NCBI GenBank assembly: GCA_017428725.1
Contig: JAFRQH010000004.1
Location: forward strand, 1-64,000
From: Bacteroidales bacterium
GTDB taxonomy: Bacteria > Bacteroidota > Bacteroidia > Bacteroidales > UBA932
Direction: 5' to 3'
Length of the DNA stretch: 64,000 nt
The position numbers and the translations under genes are program-made. Positions 40,758 through 49,033 of this stretch are shown here, in pieces (position 1 is the stretch's first letter; every line of letters starts with the position of its first letter). The notes beneath the pieces are model-generated. The model did no database searches and had not been told where the DNA came from. It saw nothing but the letters and a program-made list of their open reading frames with translations.

Positions 40758-42545
40758 ATGAAAAAGATATTCCTCTTCTCTTTTCCGCTGACCCTGCTGC
40801 TGGCCTGCAGCTGCGAGAGCGATCCGCTGGCTCTGTGGGGGGCCGGCTCGGGCGACGACCCGTCAGAGGCCTCGTCCGGCTCCTCCTCTTCGTCCGCAGC
40901 ATCGACCTATACCGTCTCGTACGTGCAGGATGACGAAGGAGACAATGTCTCCCTGGTCAGCTTCGACCGCACCATCACCATCACCTACTCCTCCGACGGC
41001 GCCACCGTGTCCGGAGACGAACACGGCATCGTCCGCGTCAGCGGCAACGACGTGACCGCCGACAACACCGGCCACGACGAGAAGGTCAACTACATCCTGA
41101 AAGGCACCGCCTCCGACGGCTTCTTCAAGGTCTATGGCGCGAACAAGCAGGCCATCACGCTGGACGGGCTGAACCTGACCAACCGCAACGGTGCCGCCAT
41201 CAACAACCAGAGCAAGAAGCGCACCTTCGTGGTGCTCCGGGGCGCCAACCGCCTTGCGGACGGCGCTTCCTACACCGACACGCCCGACACCGAAGACGAG
41301 AAGGCGGCCTTCTTCAGCGAGGGCCAGCTGGTCTTCAGCGGCGAGGGCTCCCTCTCGGTGACCGCTACCGGCAAGGCTGGCATCACCTCCGACGACTATG
41401 TCCGCTTCCTGGGCACCCAGCAAGTCACGGTCAATTCCTCCGCCGGCCACGGGGTCCGCGGCAAGGACGCCGTGGTCGTGACGGACGGCACGCTGTCCGT
41501 GACCGCCTCCGCGGCCGGCAAGAAAGCGATCTCGTCCGACGGCGAGGTCATCATCGACGGCGGCAAGACCACGCTCACGGTGTCCGGCGGCGTGGACAGT
41601 TCCGACAGCAGTGACCTGGACGGCTCCGCCGGCATCAAGGCCGACGGCAACTTCACAATGGGCGGCGGCACCCTCACCATCACCAACTCCGGCCAGGGTG
41701 GCAAGGGCATCAGCGCCGACGTGCGCGGCTATTTCAACGGGGGTACGGTCCGCGTGGAAGTCAGCGGCGCCAACTACGGCTCCTCCGGCAACAACGGCGG
41801 CCCGGGACGTCCCGGCGGCTGGTGGGGCGCTGCTTCCTCCTCGTCTTCCGACAATTCCGTGGCGGCCAAGGCCATCAAATGCGACGGCGACATCGTCTTC
41901 GCAGGCAGCGACGTCACCGCCATTGCCAAGAACCACGAAGCCATCGAATCCAAAGGCAAGATCGACATCGAGGGCGGCCGCGTCTATGCCAAATCCTCCG
42001 ACGACGCCATCAACGCCGCCAGCCACCTGACCATCTCCGACGGCTTCGTGTGCGCCGTCTCCACGGGCAACGACGGTCTTGACGCCAACGGCAACATGTA
42101 CATTATGGGCGGCGTGGTCTATTCCGTGTCCTCCGGCGGCGCCGAAGTCGCGCTGGACGCCAACACCGAAGGGGGTTATAAGCTGTATCTCAGCGGCGGG
42201 ACGCTCTTCGCCATCGGCGGGCTCGAGCGCGGCGCCCAGCTCACCCAGACCTGCTATTCCGCCTCGTGGAACAAGAACGCCTGGTATGCGATGACCGTCG
42301 GCGACAAGACCTATGCCTTCAAGACCCCGTCGTCCGGCGGCAACGGGCTCGTGGTCTCCGGCGCCTCCACGCCCGAACTCCTGTCCGGCGTGAGCGTCTC
42401 CGGCGGCGAAAGCCTCTTTGAAGGCATGGGGCTCCTGGACCCGGCTGTCTCCGGTGGCGCCACCGTCAGCCTGTCCACCTATTCCGCCGGCAGCGGCGGC
42501 TTCGGCCCCCGCGACAGGTTTAGTGGCCAAAGGATTCCGCTATGA
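40758..42545 (+). CDS. PF14262-type carbohydrate-binding domain lipoprotein (Cthe_2159-like)
   Basis: A 595-residue lipoprotein with acylation site near C17 (LLACSCES), a Ser-rich spacer (~33-50) and a long repetitive beta-helix-like region. It contains GIVRVSGNDVTADN, AITLDGLNLTNRNGAAINN, ISSDGEVIIDGGKTTLTVSGG and IKCDGDIVFAGSDVTAIAKN. This pattern of short G-x-D-G strands is that of the family named for Clostridium thermocellum Cthe_2159, a calcium-dependent polygalacturonate binder. A Gly/Pro/Trp-rich stretch (SGNNGGPGRPGGWWGA) interrupts it near 350. It is probably surface exposed. The ATG at 40758 gives a proper lipoprotein signal; the earlier in-frame ATG at 40716 does not. Confidence 0.78.
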   Translation: MKKIFLFSFPLTLLLACSCESDPLALWGAGSGDDPSEASSGSSSSSAASTYTVSYVQDDEGDNVSLVSFDRTITITYSSDGATVSGDEHGIVRVSGNDVTADNTGHDEKVNYILKGTASDGFFKVYGANKQAITLDGLNLTNRNGAAINNQSKKRTFVVLRGANRLADGASYTDTPDTEDEKAAFFSEGQLVFSGEGSLSVTATGKAGITSDDYVRFLGTQQVTVNSSAGHGVRGKDAVVVTDGTLSVTASAAGKKAISSDGEVIIDGGKTTLTVSGGVDSSDSSDLDGSAGIKADGNFTMGGGTLTITNSGQGGKGISADVRGYFNGGTVRVEVSGANYGSSGNNGGPGRPGGWWGAASSSSSDNSVAAKAIKCDGDIVFAGSDVTAIAKNHEAIESKGKIDIEGGRVYAKSSDDAINAASHLTISDGFVCAVSTGNDGLDANGNMYIMGGVVYSVSSGGAEVALDANTEGGYKLYLSGGTLFAIGGLERGAQLTQTCYSASWNKNAWYAMTVGDKTYAFKTPSSGGNGLVVSGASTPELLSGVSVSGGESLFEGMGLLDPAVSGGATVSLSTYSAGSGGFGPRDRFSGQRIPL

Positions 42546-42949
42546 GAAGATACGCCCTCCTGGCAGCCGCGCTGCTGCTGACCTGTTTCGGAGCCTCCGC
42601 CCAGACGACGCAGACGCTCAACAAGAAGAACCTCGTGATCAAGGAGTGGAACACCGATGTCCAGACCAACACCAAGTTCCTGGACCATGTGACCACCTAC
42701 AACGCCGACGGCAGGAAGATCGAGGAGATCGAATACACCTCCTCCGGCCAGAAGTGGCGCAAGCGCTACGAGTACGATGCCGCCGGGCGCGTGACCGTCG
42801 AGTCCGTCTATGACGAAAAGAACCGGCTGGACAACTACAAGAAGTTCGAATACAACGAACTGAACCGCAAGAAGACCCAGTATACCTACACCCCGAAAGG
42901 CAAACTCCAGACCATCAAGGTGTATGAATACCTTGCAGAAGACGCTTGA
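42542..42949 (+). CDS. Small secreted protein with YD-like repeats (DUF3836-like)
   Basis: A 135-residue protein with a signal peptide (1-20, ending GASAQ). The mature part has three to four copies of a Y-x-x-D/E-G-R/K pattern, such as TTYNADGRKIEE, YEYDAAGRVTVES, FEYNELNRKKTQ and YTYTPKGKLQTI, reminiscent of RHS/YD strands and of Bacteroidota DUF3836 proteins. Function is unknown. It overlaps the binding-protein gene by 4 bases upstream and the VTC gene by 26 bases downstream, so it belongs to the same operon. Confidence 0.62.
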   Translation: MRRYALLAAALLLTCFGASAQTTQTLNKKNLVIKEWNTDVQTNTKFLDHVTTYNADGRKIEEIEYTSSGQKWRKRYEYDAAGRVTVESVYDEKNRLDNYKKFEYNELNRKKTQYTYTPKGKLQTIKVYEYLAEDA

Positions 42950-43715
42950 GTCCGTGTTGGAGACCATCTCCCCAATCTCCCTCGGGGAGATGGATTCCAT
43001 CCGGCTGATGAACCGCATCGACACCAAGTACCTGACGACGACCTCCGTGCTGGTTCGCCTGCTGGAAGACGCGGCCGCCCGCGGCTACCGCGCCCTGGAG
43101 ACCGACGGAATCCGGCTCTGTCCGTACGACACGCTCTACTACGACACGCCGGAGCTGCAGATGTTCCTGGACCATCACAACCGGCGGCTCGTCCGCCAGA
43201 AGGTGCGCACGCGGACCTATGTGGGCAGCGGGCAGACCTTCCTGGAAATCAAGCGCAAGAACAACCACGGGCGGACGAAGAAGAAACGGACCGGGGTCGC
43301 CCCGGCGGCATTCCGGGATTTCCACGTGGAACCTTCGGCGCTCGCCCTGCTGGAAGCGTATTCCTCCATCCCCGCCGGAGCAATGACGCCCGCGTTGGAG
43401 ACGCTCTTCCGCCGGATCACCCTGGTCGACGCCGCCAGGACGGAGCGCCTGACCATCGACACCGGCCTTTGCTTCCGGAATGCCCGCAACGGGCGGGAAG
43501 CCTCCCTGCAGGATGCCGTGATCATCGAACTCAAGCAGGACGGCCGTGCGGCCAGCGGGATGAAGGACATCCTGCTGGACCACCGGGTCAAAGCGCTCCG
43601 CGTGAGCAAATACTGCATCGGGACAACCTTGACTGACACTTGCGTCAAGAGTAACCGGTTTAAGCTGAAAATCAGAGAGATAGAAAAAACGATCAACAAA
43701 AGGATTCTACTATGA
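42924..43715 (+). CDS. VTC-domain polyphosphate polymerase-like protein
   Basis: A 263-residue cytoplasmic protein of the VTC tunnel fold. Conserved basic and acidic strands are MNRIDTKYLTTTSVL (near 29-43), YDTPELQMFLDHHN, VRQKVRTRTYVGS, TFLEIKRKNNHGRTKKKRTG and DAVIIELKQDG. In yeast Vtc4 this domain makes polyphosphate from ATP; bacterial homologues are called polyphosphate polymerase domain proteins but few have been tested. It overlaps the DUF4956 gene by 4 bases. VTC and DUF4956 genes are found side by side in many bacteria, so a joint membrane complex is likely. Confidence 0.85.
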   Translation: MNTLQKTLESVLETISPISLGEMDSIRLMNRIDTKYLTTTSVLVRLLEDAAARGYRALETDGIRLCPYDTLYYDTPELQMFLDHHNRRLVRQKVRTRTYVGSGQTFLEIKRKNNHGRTKKKRTGVAPAAFRDFHVEPSALALLEAYSSIPAGAMTPALETLFRRITLVDAARTERLTIDTGLCFRNARNGREASLQDAVIIELKQDGRAASGMKDILLDHRVKALRVSKYCIGTTLTDTCVKSNRFKLKIREIEKTINKRILL

Positions 43716-44479
43716 TACAAGATGATTTCCTGGGCGACTTCAACCTCGCTGACGAGGATGTCTTCGACGTCCAGACCCTCACGGACGCGATGATGACCAC
43801 GGGCCAGAGCCTGACCGAACTCGCCATCCGGTTCCTGCTCAACCTGGTGGTCTGCTGGATCATCGTCCAGTTCTTCTACTACCGCAAGAGCCGCCGGCGT
43901 GACTACTATTTCACCTTTATGGTCTTCTCGTCCGCCATGGTGCTGCTGCTCTATATGATGGGCAACGCAGAGGTCGGCATCGGGCTGACCCTGGGCCTGT
44001 TCGCCATCTTCGGCGTGATCCGCTACCGCACGGAGACCGTGCCGATCCGCGAGATGACCTACCTGTTCGTGATCATCGCCCTGGCCGCGCTCAACGGCCT
44101 CTCGCCCCTCTTCAAGCTGGTCGGCGCCGTCTCGGACAACCCGCATTACGCGCTCAATCCGGGCGCCGTCGGCGTGACTGCGCTCGCCAACCTGCTGGTC
44201 GTCGCGCTGATCTGGCTGCTGGAGAGCGGCCGCTTCCTCGCCCACACCTCCACCAAGCTGGTTCTCTACGACCGCATCGAGCTGATCGTCCCGGAGCGGC
44301 GGGCGGAACTCGTCGCCGACCTGGAGAATCGCCTCGGCCTGAAGGTCGACAACCTGGAGATCGGCCACGTGGACTTCCTCAAGGACGCGGCCTTCATCAA
44401 GGTCTATTACACGCTCGCCAAGGGGCAGACCGCCACCATCGACCAGCTGACCCGGGCCAGGGATTTCGTGGAGCAGTAG
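43712..44479 (+). CDS. DUF4956 membrane protein
   Basis: A 255-residue protein. After ~35 soluble residues come about four hydrophobic helices (near 37-55, 67-85, 88-103, 113-133 and 148-168) and then a cytoplasmic ferredoxin-like domain (~180-255: KLVLYDRIELIVPERRAELVADL through FLKDAAFIKVYYTL). The arrangement, including GLFAIFGVIRYRTETVPIREMTYLF, is the DUF4956 signature. No activity is known. Its coupling to a VTC-domain gene suggests it is the membrane partner or channel of a polyphosphate-making unit. Confidence 0.85.
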   Translation: MIQDDFLGDFNLADEDVFDVQTLTDAMMTTGQSLTELAIRFLLNLVVCWIIVQFFYYRKSRRRDYYFTFMVFSSAMVLLLYMMGNAEVGIGLTLGLFAIFGVIRYRTETVPIREMTYLFVIIALAALNGLSPLFKLVGAVSDNPHYALNPGAVGVTALANLLVVALIWLLESGRFLAHTSTKLVLYDRIELIVPERRAELVADLENRLGLKVDNLEIGHVDFLKDAAFIKVYYTLAKGQTATIDQLTRARDFVEQ

Positions 44480-44484
44480 CCGTC

Positions 44485-45249
44485 ATGAAAACCCGCACCC
44501 TGCTACTCTCTGCACTGGCCGCTCTCCCGGTCCTTTGTCGGGCCCAGGGCGCGCAGAGCGCCCTGGAAACGGATTTCTCCACCCGGACGTCCATCGCCGT
44601 CGACAAGCGGCTCTCCAAAGGGCTGCATCTGGAGGCGGAATACGAACTCCGCACGGAGAACGCCCTGTCCAAGATCGACCGCCACCAGGCGTCACTGGGC
44701 CTGAGCTACAAGTTCACGGACTGGCTCAAGGGCGGCCTGTCCTACACCTTTTTCGACCGCTACGGCGCCACGGCGGGCTGGGAGCCCCGACACCGCCTGT
44801 CCGGCTCGCTGACCTTCGGCTACCGCGCCGGAGACTGGCGCTTCTCGCTGCGCGGAATGGCCCAGCTGACCCACAAGACCGAGGACCTGAATGTCTGGCA
44901 GGAGACCCGCAACCAAGTGACGCTCAAATCCCGTTTCAAGGTCCAATACAAAGGCTTCTCGAACCTGGAGCCGTACGGGCTGCTCGAGTTGAAGACCCTC
45001 CTCAACGACCCCTTGTACAGCAGCGGCTCCTTCGCGGGCTATACGCACGCGTACATCACCCGCTACCGCGGCGGCCTGGGACTGGAATGGAAGTTCTCCC
45101 CGCAGCACGCGCTGAACGTCTACGGACTGCTGGACTACAACTACACGGTAGACATAGACGCAAACCGGGCCGGCACCATGCTCAAGGGCGTGGGTACCGG
45201 CCGGGTTCTCAACACGACGCTGGGCGTCGGTTATACGTTCTCCTTCTAG
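44485..45249 (+). CDS. DUF2490 outer-membrane beta-barrel protein
   Basis: A 254-residue secreted protein with signal peptide (1-20, ending LCRAQ). The mature part is a series of amphipathic beta strands (LHLEAEYELRTENALSKIDRHQ, GLSYTFFDRYGATAGWEPRHRLSG) and ends in TTLGVGYTFSF with terminal Phe, as for outer-membrane barrels. DUF2490 function is unknown. It is the last gene of the VTC/DUF4956 set, and its stop codon overlaps that of the converging ThiL-like gene. Confidence 0.75.
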   Translation: MKTRTLLLSALAALPVLCRAQGAQSALETDFSTRTSIAVDKRLSKGLHLEAEYELRTENALSKIDRHQASLGLSYKFTDWLKGGLSYTFFDRYGATAGWEPRHRLSGSLTFGYRAGDWRFSLRGMAQLTHKTEDLNVWQETRNQVTLKSRFKVQYKGFSNLEPYGLLELKTLLNDPLYSSGSFAGYTHAYITRYRGGLGLEWKFSPQHALNVYGLLDYNYTVDIDANRAGTMLKGVGTGRVLNTTLGVGYTFSF

Positions 45250-46244
45250 TTCCAGCCCGGCGCGGAGACCGGGTGCTCCAGGCCGTCCGGCGAGACCAGT
45301 ACGGCGCCGACCTCCGGCTGCGCCAGGTGGCCGATGATGTCGAAGGTCTGGAAATCCTTGCGGAAGCGCTCGTATTGCGCGATCGGCACGACGAACAGAA
45401 GTTTGTAGTCGTCCCCGCCGTTCATCGCCGCGGACACGGGGTCCAGGTCCAGTTCTTTGCCAAGGGCGAAACTGCCACCCTCGAAGGGAATCTTGTCGGC
45501 GTAGACCTTGGCGCCGAGCCCGCTGTCGCGGCGCAGGCGCAGCAGCGCGTCCGCGAGGCCGCGCGTGACGAAATAGCCGTACGACGGGCTGACGCCGGAC
45601 TCGGCCAACTGGGCGGGCGTACGCGGATCCAGCTCCGGGCGGAGATAGGCGCCGACCAGCATCCGGTACTGCTCCAGGACCTTCTGGTCCGTGGCGCCCT
45701 GCTCAAATTTAATCCGCTCACGCTCAAGTACTTGCAAACCAAGAAATGCAGCGCCGAGCGCGCCCGACACGCAGATCAGGTCCTTGGACTGCGCCTGCGG
45801 GCGGGCGGCGGACACGGCGGCGCTGTGGCGCCCCGTCGCCGACAGGGCGATCGTGAGCCCGTTGCGGGAGGGCTGGATATCCAGGCTGAGATGCCGGAAG
45901 CCCTGTTCCTTGGCCGTAGCTACGATCCCGCTCCAGAGGTCCCGCACCTGCGGGAAATCCAGTTTCGCAGAGACGCCGAGCTGCACGGAGAGCATCTCCG
46001 GGCGTGCCATCATGGCGTGGAGCTCACCCACGGTGCGGAGCACGGCCTTGCGGCCGAGGTGCTTCAGCGGGAAATAGACGAGGTCGAAATCGATCCCTTC
46101 CAGCAGCAGCGCCGTGGCGGTCGTGATGCACTCCTGGGGCTTGGCTTCCAGCCACAGCGGCTCTTCGAAGGGCTGGAATCCCGTCCCTTCGAAGAGTTGC
46201 CGGATGGCCTCTATGCGGCCCAGTTCGGTGAAGGTCTCCGCCAT
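45246..46244 (-). CDS. ThiL/PurM-family protein with degenerate active site (candidate pseudoenzyme)
   Basis: A 332-residue protein whose backbone follows thiamine-monophosphate kinase of Bacteroidota: FTELGRIEAI start, VYFPLKHLGRKAV, KDLICVSGALGAAFLGLQVLERE, MNGGDDYKLLFVVPI, and GWN end. The ATP/metal-binding acids of ThiL are almost all gone. The GDDAAV motif is absent (FEEPLWLEAK in its place), TTD is TTA, NLSD is RTVGE, GGDTT is SLDIQPS, and SDGL is TRGL. Only the late GGDDY remains. It is therefore unlikely to phosphorylate TMP in the normal way and may bind a ligand or partner instead. Encoded 1 base after glyS on the same strand. Confidence 0.65.
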   Translation of the reverse strand: MAETFTELGRIEAIRQLFEGTGFQPFEEPLWLEAKPQECITTATALLLEGIDFDLVYFPLKHLGRKAVLRTVGELHAMMARPEMLSVQLGVSAKLDFPQVRDLWSGIVATAKEQGFRHLSLDIQPSRNGLTIALSATGRHSAAVSAARPQAQSKDLICVSGALGAAFLGLQVLERERIKFEQGATDQKVLEQYRMLVGAYLRPELDPRTPAQLAESGVSPSYGYFVTRGLADALLRLRRDSGLGAKVYADKIPFEGGSFALGKELDLDPVSAAMNGGDDYKLLFVVPIAQYERFRKDFQTFDIIGHLAQPEVGAVLVSPDGLEHPVSAPGWN

Positions 46245-46245
46245 C

Positions 46246-47784
46246 CTAGAGGTTGCGGAGCAGGTTGTTGAGGTTGACCTTGGCGTCGATCATCGCCCGC
46301 AGGCCGTCGATCGGGACGCGTTCCTGCTGCATCGTGTCGCGGTCGCGCACGGTCACGCAGCGGTCGTTCAGGGACTCGTGGTCCACGGTGATGCAGAACG
46401 GGGTGCCGATGGCATCCTGGCGGCGGTAGCGCTTGCCGATGCTGTCCTTCTCCTCGTACTGGCAGTTGAAGTCGTACTTGAGCAGGTCCATCACCTCCTG
46501 GGCAAGCTCGGGCAGGCCGTCCTTCTTGACGAGCGGCAGCACGGCGGCCTTGACCGGGGCGAGCGGGGCGGGGATGCTCATCACCACGCGGGTCTCGCCG
46601 TTTTCGAGCTGCTCCTCGTGCAGGGAGTGCGAGAGCACCGCCAGGACCATACGGTCCACACCGATGGAGGTCTCGACCACGAACGGGGTGTATGCGGCGC
46701 CCGCCTCGGGATCGAAGTACTCGATCTTCTTGCCGGAGAACTTCTGGTGGTTGCCCAGGTCGAAGTTCGTGCGACTGTGGATACCCTCCAACTCCTTGAA
46801 ACCGAAGGGGAAATTGAATTCGATGTCGGTGGCGGCGTTGGCGTAGTGGGCCAGCTTCTCGTGGTCGTGGAAGCGGTAGTTCTCCGCACCCATCCCGAGG
46901 TTGACGTGCCACTTCATCCGGTTCTCCTTCCACTTGGCGAACCACTCGAGCTCGGTGCCGGGCTTGATGAAGAACTGCATCTCCATCTGCTCGAACTCGC
47001 GCATGCGGAAGATGAACTGGCGGGCGACGATCTCGTTGCGGAAGGCCTTGCCGATCTGGGCGATGCCGAACGGAATCTTCATACGGCCGGTCTTCTGCAC
47101 GTTGAGGTAGTTGACGAAGATGCCCTGGGCGGTCTCAGGACGCAGGTAGATGGTGTTGGCGCCCTCGGAGGTGCTGCCCATCGAGGTGCTGAACATCAGG
47201 TTGAACTGGCGGACCTCCGTCCAGTTGCAGGTCCCGCTGATCGGGCACACGATGTTGTTGTCGATGATGATCTGGCGGTATTCGGCGAAGTCGGACGCCT
47301 GCTCGGCGGCCACGTAACGGTTGTGGACCTCGTCCCACTTGGCCTGCTCGCGCAGGACGTTGGGGTTGGTGGCGCGGAACTGCGCCTCGTCGAAACCGTC
47401 GCCGAAGCGCTTGCGGCCCTTCTCGACCTCCTTGTTGATCTTCTCTTCGATCTTGCCCAGGAAATCCTCGATCAGGACGTCGGCGCGATAGCGCTTCTTG
47501 GAGTCCTTGTTGTCGATGAGCGGGTCATTGAAGGCGCTCACGTGGCCGGAAGCCTCCCAGATGCGGGGGTGCATGAAGATGCAGGAGTCGATGCCCACGA
47601 TGTTCTCGTTGAGGCGGGTCATCGCGTTCCACCAGTACTGCTTGATGTTGTTCTTGAGTTCGACGCCCATCTGGCCGTAGTCGTACACGGCGGCCAGGCC
47701 GTCGTAAATCTCGCTGGACGGGAAAATGAAACCGTACTCCTTGCAGTGTGCCACGAGTACCTTGAACAATTCTTCTTGTGTCAT
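46246..47784 (-). CDS. glyS: Glycyl-tRNA synthetase (alpha2 type)
   Basis: A 512-residue class II synthetase of the dimeric eukaryote/archaea-like kind used by Bacteroidota. Motif 1 lies around VELKNNIKQYWWNAMTR, motif 2 at AQIGKAFRNEIVARQFIFRMREFEQMEMQFF, and motif 3 at SIGVDRMVLAVLSH. The glycine-recognising EMQFF and RPETAQG stretches are intact. A C-terminal anticodon-binding domain (~400-512) follows. It charges tRNA-Gly in the cytoplasm. Confidence 0.96.
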   Translation of the reverse strand: MTQEELFKVLVAHCKEYGFIFPSSEIYDGLAAVYDYGQMGVELKNNIKQYWWNAMTRLNENIVGIDSCIFMHPRIWEASGHVSAFNDPLIDNKDSKKRYRADVLIEDFLGKIEEKINKEVEKGRKRFGDGFDEAQFRATNPNVLREQAKWDEVHNRYVAAEQASDFAEYRQIIIDNNIVCPISGTCNWTEVRQFNLMFSTSMGSTSEGANTIYLRPETAQGIFVNYLNVQKTGRMKIPFGIAQIGKAFRNEIVARQFIFRMREFEQMEMQFFIKPGTELEWFAKWKENRMKWHVNLGMGAENYRFHDHEKLAHYANAATDIEFNFPFGFKELEGIHSRTNFDLGNHQKFSGKKIEYFDPEAGAAYTPFVVETSIGVDRMVLAVLSHSLHEEQLENGETRVVMSIPAPLAPVKAAVLPLVKKDGLPELAQEVMDLLKYDFNCQYEEKDSIGKRYRRQDAIGTPFCITVDHESLNDRCVTVRDRDTMQQERVPIDGLRAMIDAKVNLNNLLRNL

Positions 47785-47814
47785 ATTTCTTGTACTAACT
47801 AATTGTCAATCCGA

Positions 47815-47822
47815 CAAAGATA
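47815..47822 (-). promoter_or_regulatory. -7 box (TATCTTTG) for glyS
   Basis: Minus-strand TATCTTTG lies about 30 bases upstream of the glyS ATG at 47784. It separates glyS from the upstream folK gene as its own transcription unit. Confidence 0.65.
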
Positions 47823-47823
47823 A

Positions 47824-48258
47824 TCATTTCTGCGCAAAAATTTCCTCCAGCGGGCCCATAACGAACGGCCGCTGGTACATCAGGGGGTGCGGAATCTGCA
47901 ATTCAGGCGTGTCGATCCGCTCGTCACCGTAGAGCAGGATGTCGATATCGATGGGCCGGTCGCGGTAGATCCGGCGGCCGTCGGCGTCGTATTCCGGTGC
48001 GCCGCGCCGCCCCATCGCCCGCTCGATGCGCTTGCAGATCTGCAGCAGCGTCTGCGGGCGGCGCGCCGTGCGGTAACGCACCACGCAATTGAGGAAATCC
48101 GGACCTTCGAAGCCCCATGACTTGGTCTCGATGATGGAAGAAAGCGCCTCGTAGGGCCGCCCGATGGCGGCGTCGAGGCGGCGGAGCGCCTCCGCGATGT
48201 TCGCCTGGCGGTCGCCCTGGTTCGTCCCGAGGGAGAAGTATACGGGGACCTGCCGCAT
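47824..48258 (-). CDS. folK: 2-amino-4-hydroxy-6-hydroxymethyldihydropteridine pyrophosphokinase
   Basis: A 144-residue HPPK. Motifs: VYFSLGTNQGDRQANI, SSIIETKSWGF, FLNCVVRY, RIYRDRPIDIDILLYGDERI with the metal-binding DIDI aspartates, and IPHPLMYQRPFVMGPL. It transfers pyrophosphate from ATP to the pterin in folate synthesis. The gene is 3 bases downstream of the DUF59 gene and likely in the suf operon. Slightly short but complete. Confidence 0.93.
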   Translation of the reverse strand: MRQVPVYFSLGTNQGDRQANIAEALRRLDAAIGRPYEALSSIIETKSWGFEGPDFLNCVVRYRTARRPQTLLQICKRIERAMGRRGAPEYDADGRRIYRDRPIDIDILLYGDERIDTPELQIPHPLMYQRPFVMGPLEEIFAQK

Positions 48259-48261
48259 TGC

Positions 48262-48618
48262 CTACAGCTCCGGGTCCATCCCCAGCGCAATGCGCGCCTC
48301 GTCAGAGAGCAGGCTCGTGGTCCAGGCCGGCTCCCAGACCAGTTCGATGTCGCATTTGGTGACACCCGGCGTGTTCTCGACATTGTAGCGGACGTCGGCG
48401 AGCACTTCGTCCGCCATCGGGCAGTTCGGCGCGGTGAAAGTCATCTTGATGTAGACTTCGTGCGCCTTGTTGATGTGCAGTTCGTAGATCAGGCCCAGGT
48501 CATAGACATTGACGGGGATCTCAGGGTCGTAGACCTGCTTGATTGCCAGTATGACGTCTTCGTAGAGCGGGGCCAGTTCCTTGACGTCCTCGGGGGTCAA
48601 AACTTCATTCTCTTCCAT
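48262..48618 (-). CDS. sufT: MIP18/DUF59 iron-sulfur assembly factor (SufT-like)
   Basis: A 118-residue DUF59 protein with the conserved YDPEIPVNVYDLGLIYEL (residues 29-46) and FTAPNCPMADEVL, which holds the reactive cysteine. It assists maturation of Fe-S proteins. It is encoded 1 base after sufE and together with sufS forms a partial SUF operon. Confidence 0.9.
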   Translation of the reverse strand: MEENEVLTPEDVKELAPLYEDVILAIKQVYDPEIPVNVYDLGLIYELHINKAHEVYIKMTFTAPNCPMADEVLADVRYNVENTPGVTKCDIELVWEPAWTTSLLSDEARIALGMDPEL

Positions 48619-48619
48619 C

Positions 48620-49033
48620 TCAGCAATGATTTTGGGCGGTCTGACGGATGGTGGCGATCATAGAGGCGAGGCCGTTCGCCCGGGTCGGGGAGAGGTTCTC
48701 GCGCAGACCGAGCTGCTCCACGAAGGAGAAATCGTCCTCGGCGATCTCCCGGGCGGTCCGGCCCGAATAGACGCCGATCAGCAGGGAGATGATCCCCTTG
48801 GTGATGATGGCGTCACTGTCGGCGCGGAAGAAAAGCCTGCCGTCTTCCACGACCGTGTCCAGCCAGACCCGGGACTGGCAGCCCTTGATCAGCCGGTCCT
48901 CCGTCTTCAGTTCTTCTGGGAACGGCTCCAGGCGGCGTCCCAGATCGATCAGGTATTCGTATTTGTCCAGCCACTCGTCGTACATCGAGAAATCCTCGAT
49001 GACCTCGGCCTGGATCTCTTTCAGTGTCTTCAT
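48620..49033 (-). CDS. sufE: SufE-family sulfur acceptor
   Basis: A 137-residue SufE protein. KGCQSRVWLDTV carries the persulfide-accepting cysteine, and ITKGIISLLIGVYSGRTAREI is the usual core. It takes sulfur from SufS for Fe-S cluster assembly. The ATG at 49033 overlaps the sufS stop as ATGA; the longer open frame upstream of it is out-of-frame sufS sequence. Confidence 0.93.
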   Translation of the reverse strand: MKTLKEIQAEVIEDFSMYDEWLDKYEYLIDLGRRLEPFPEELKTEDRLIKGCQSRVWLDTVVEDGRLFFRADSDAIITKGIISLLIGVYSGRTAREIAEDDFSFVEQLGLRENLSPTRANGLASMIATIRQTAQNHC

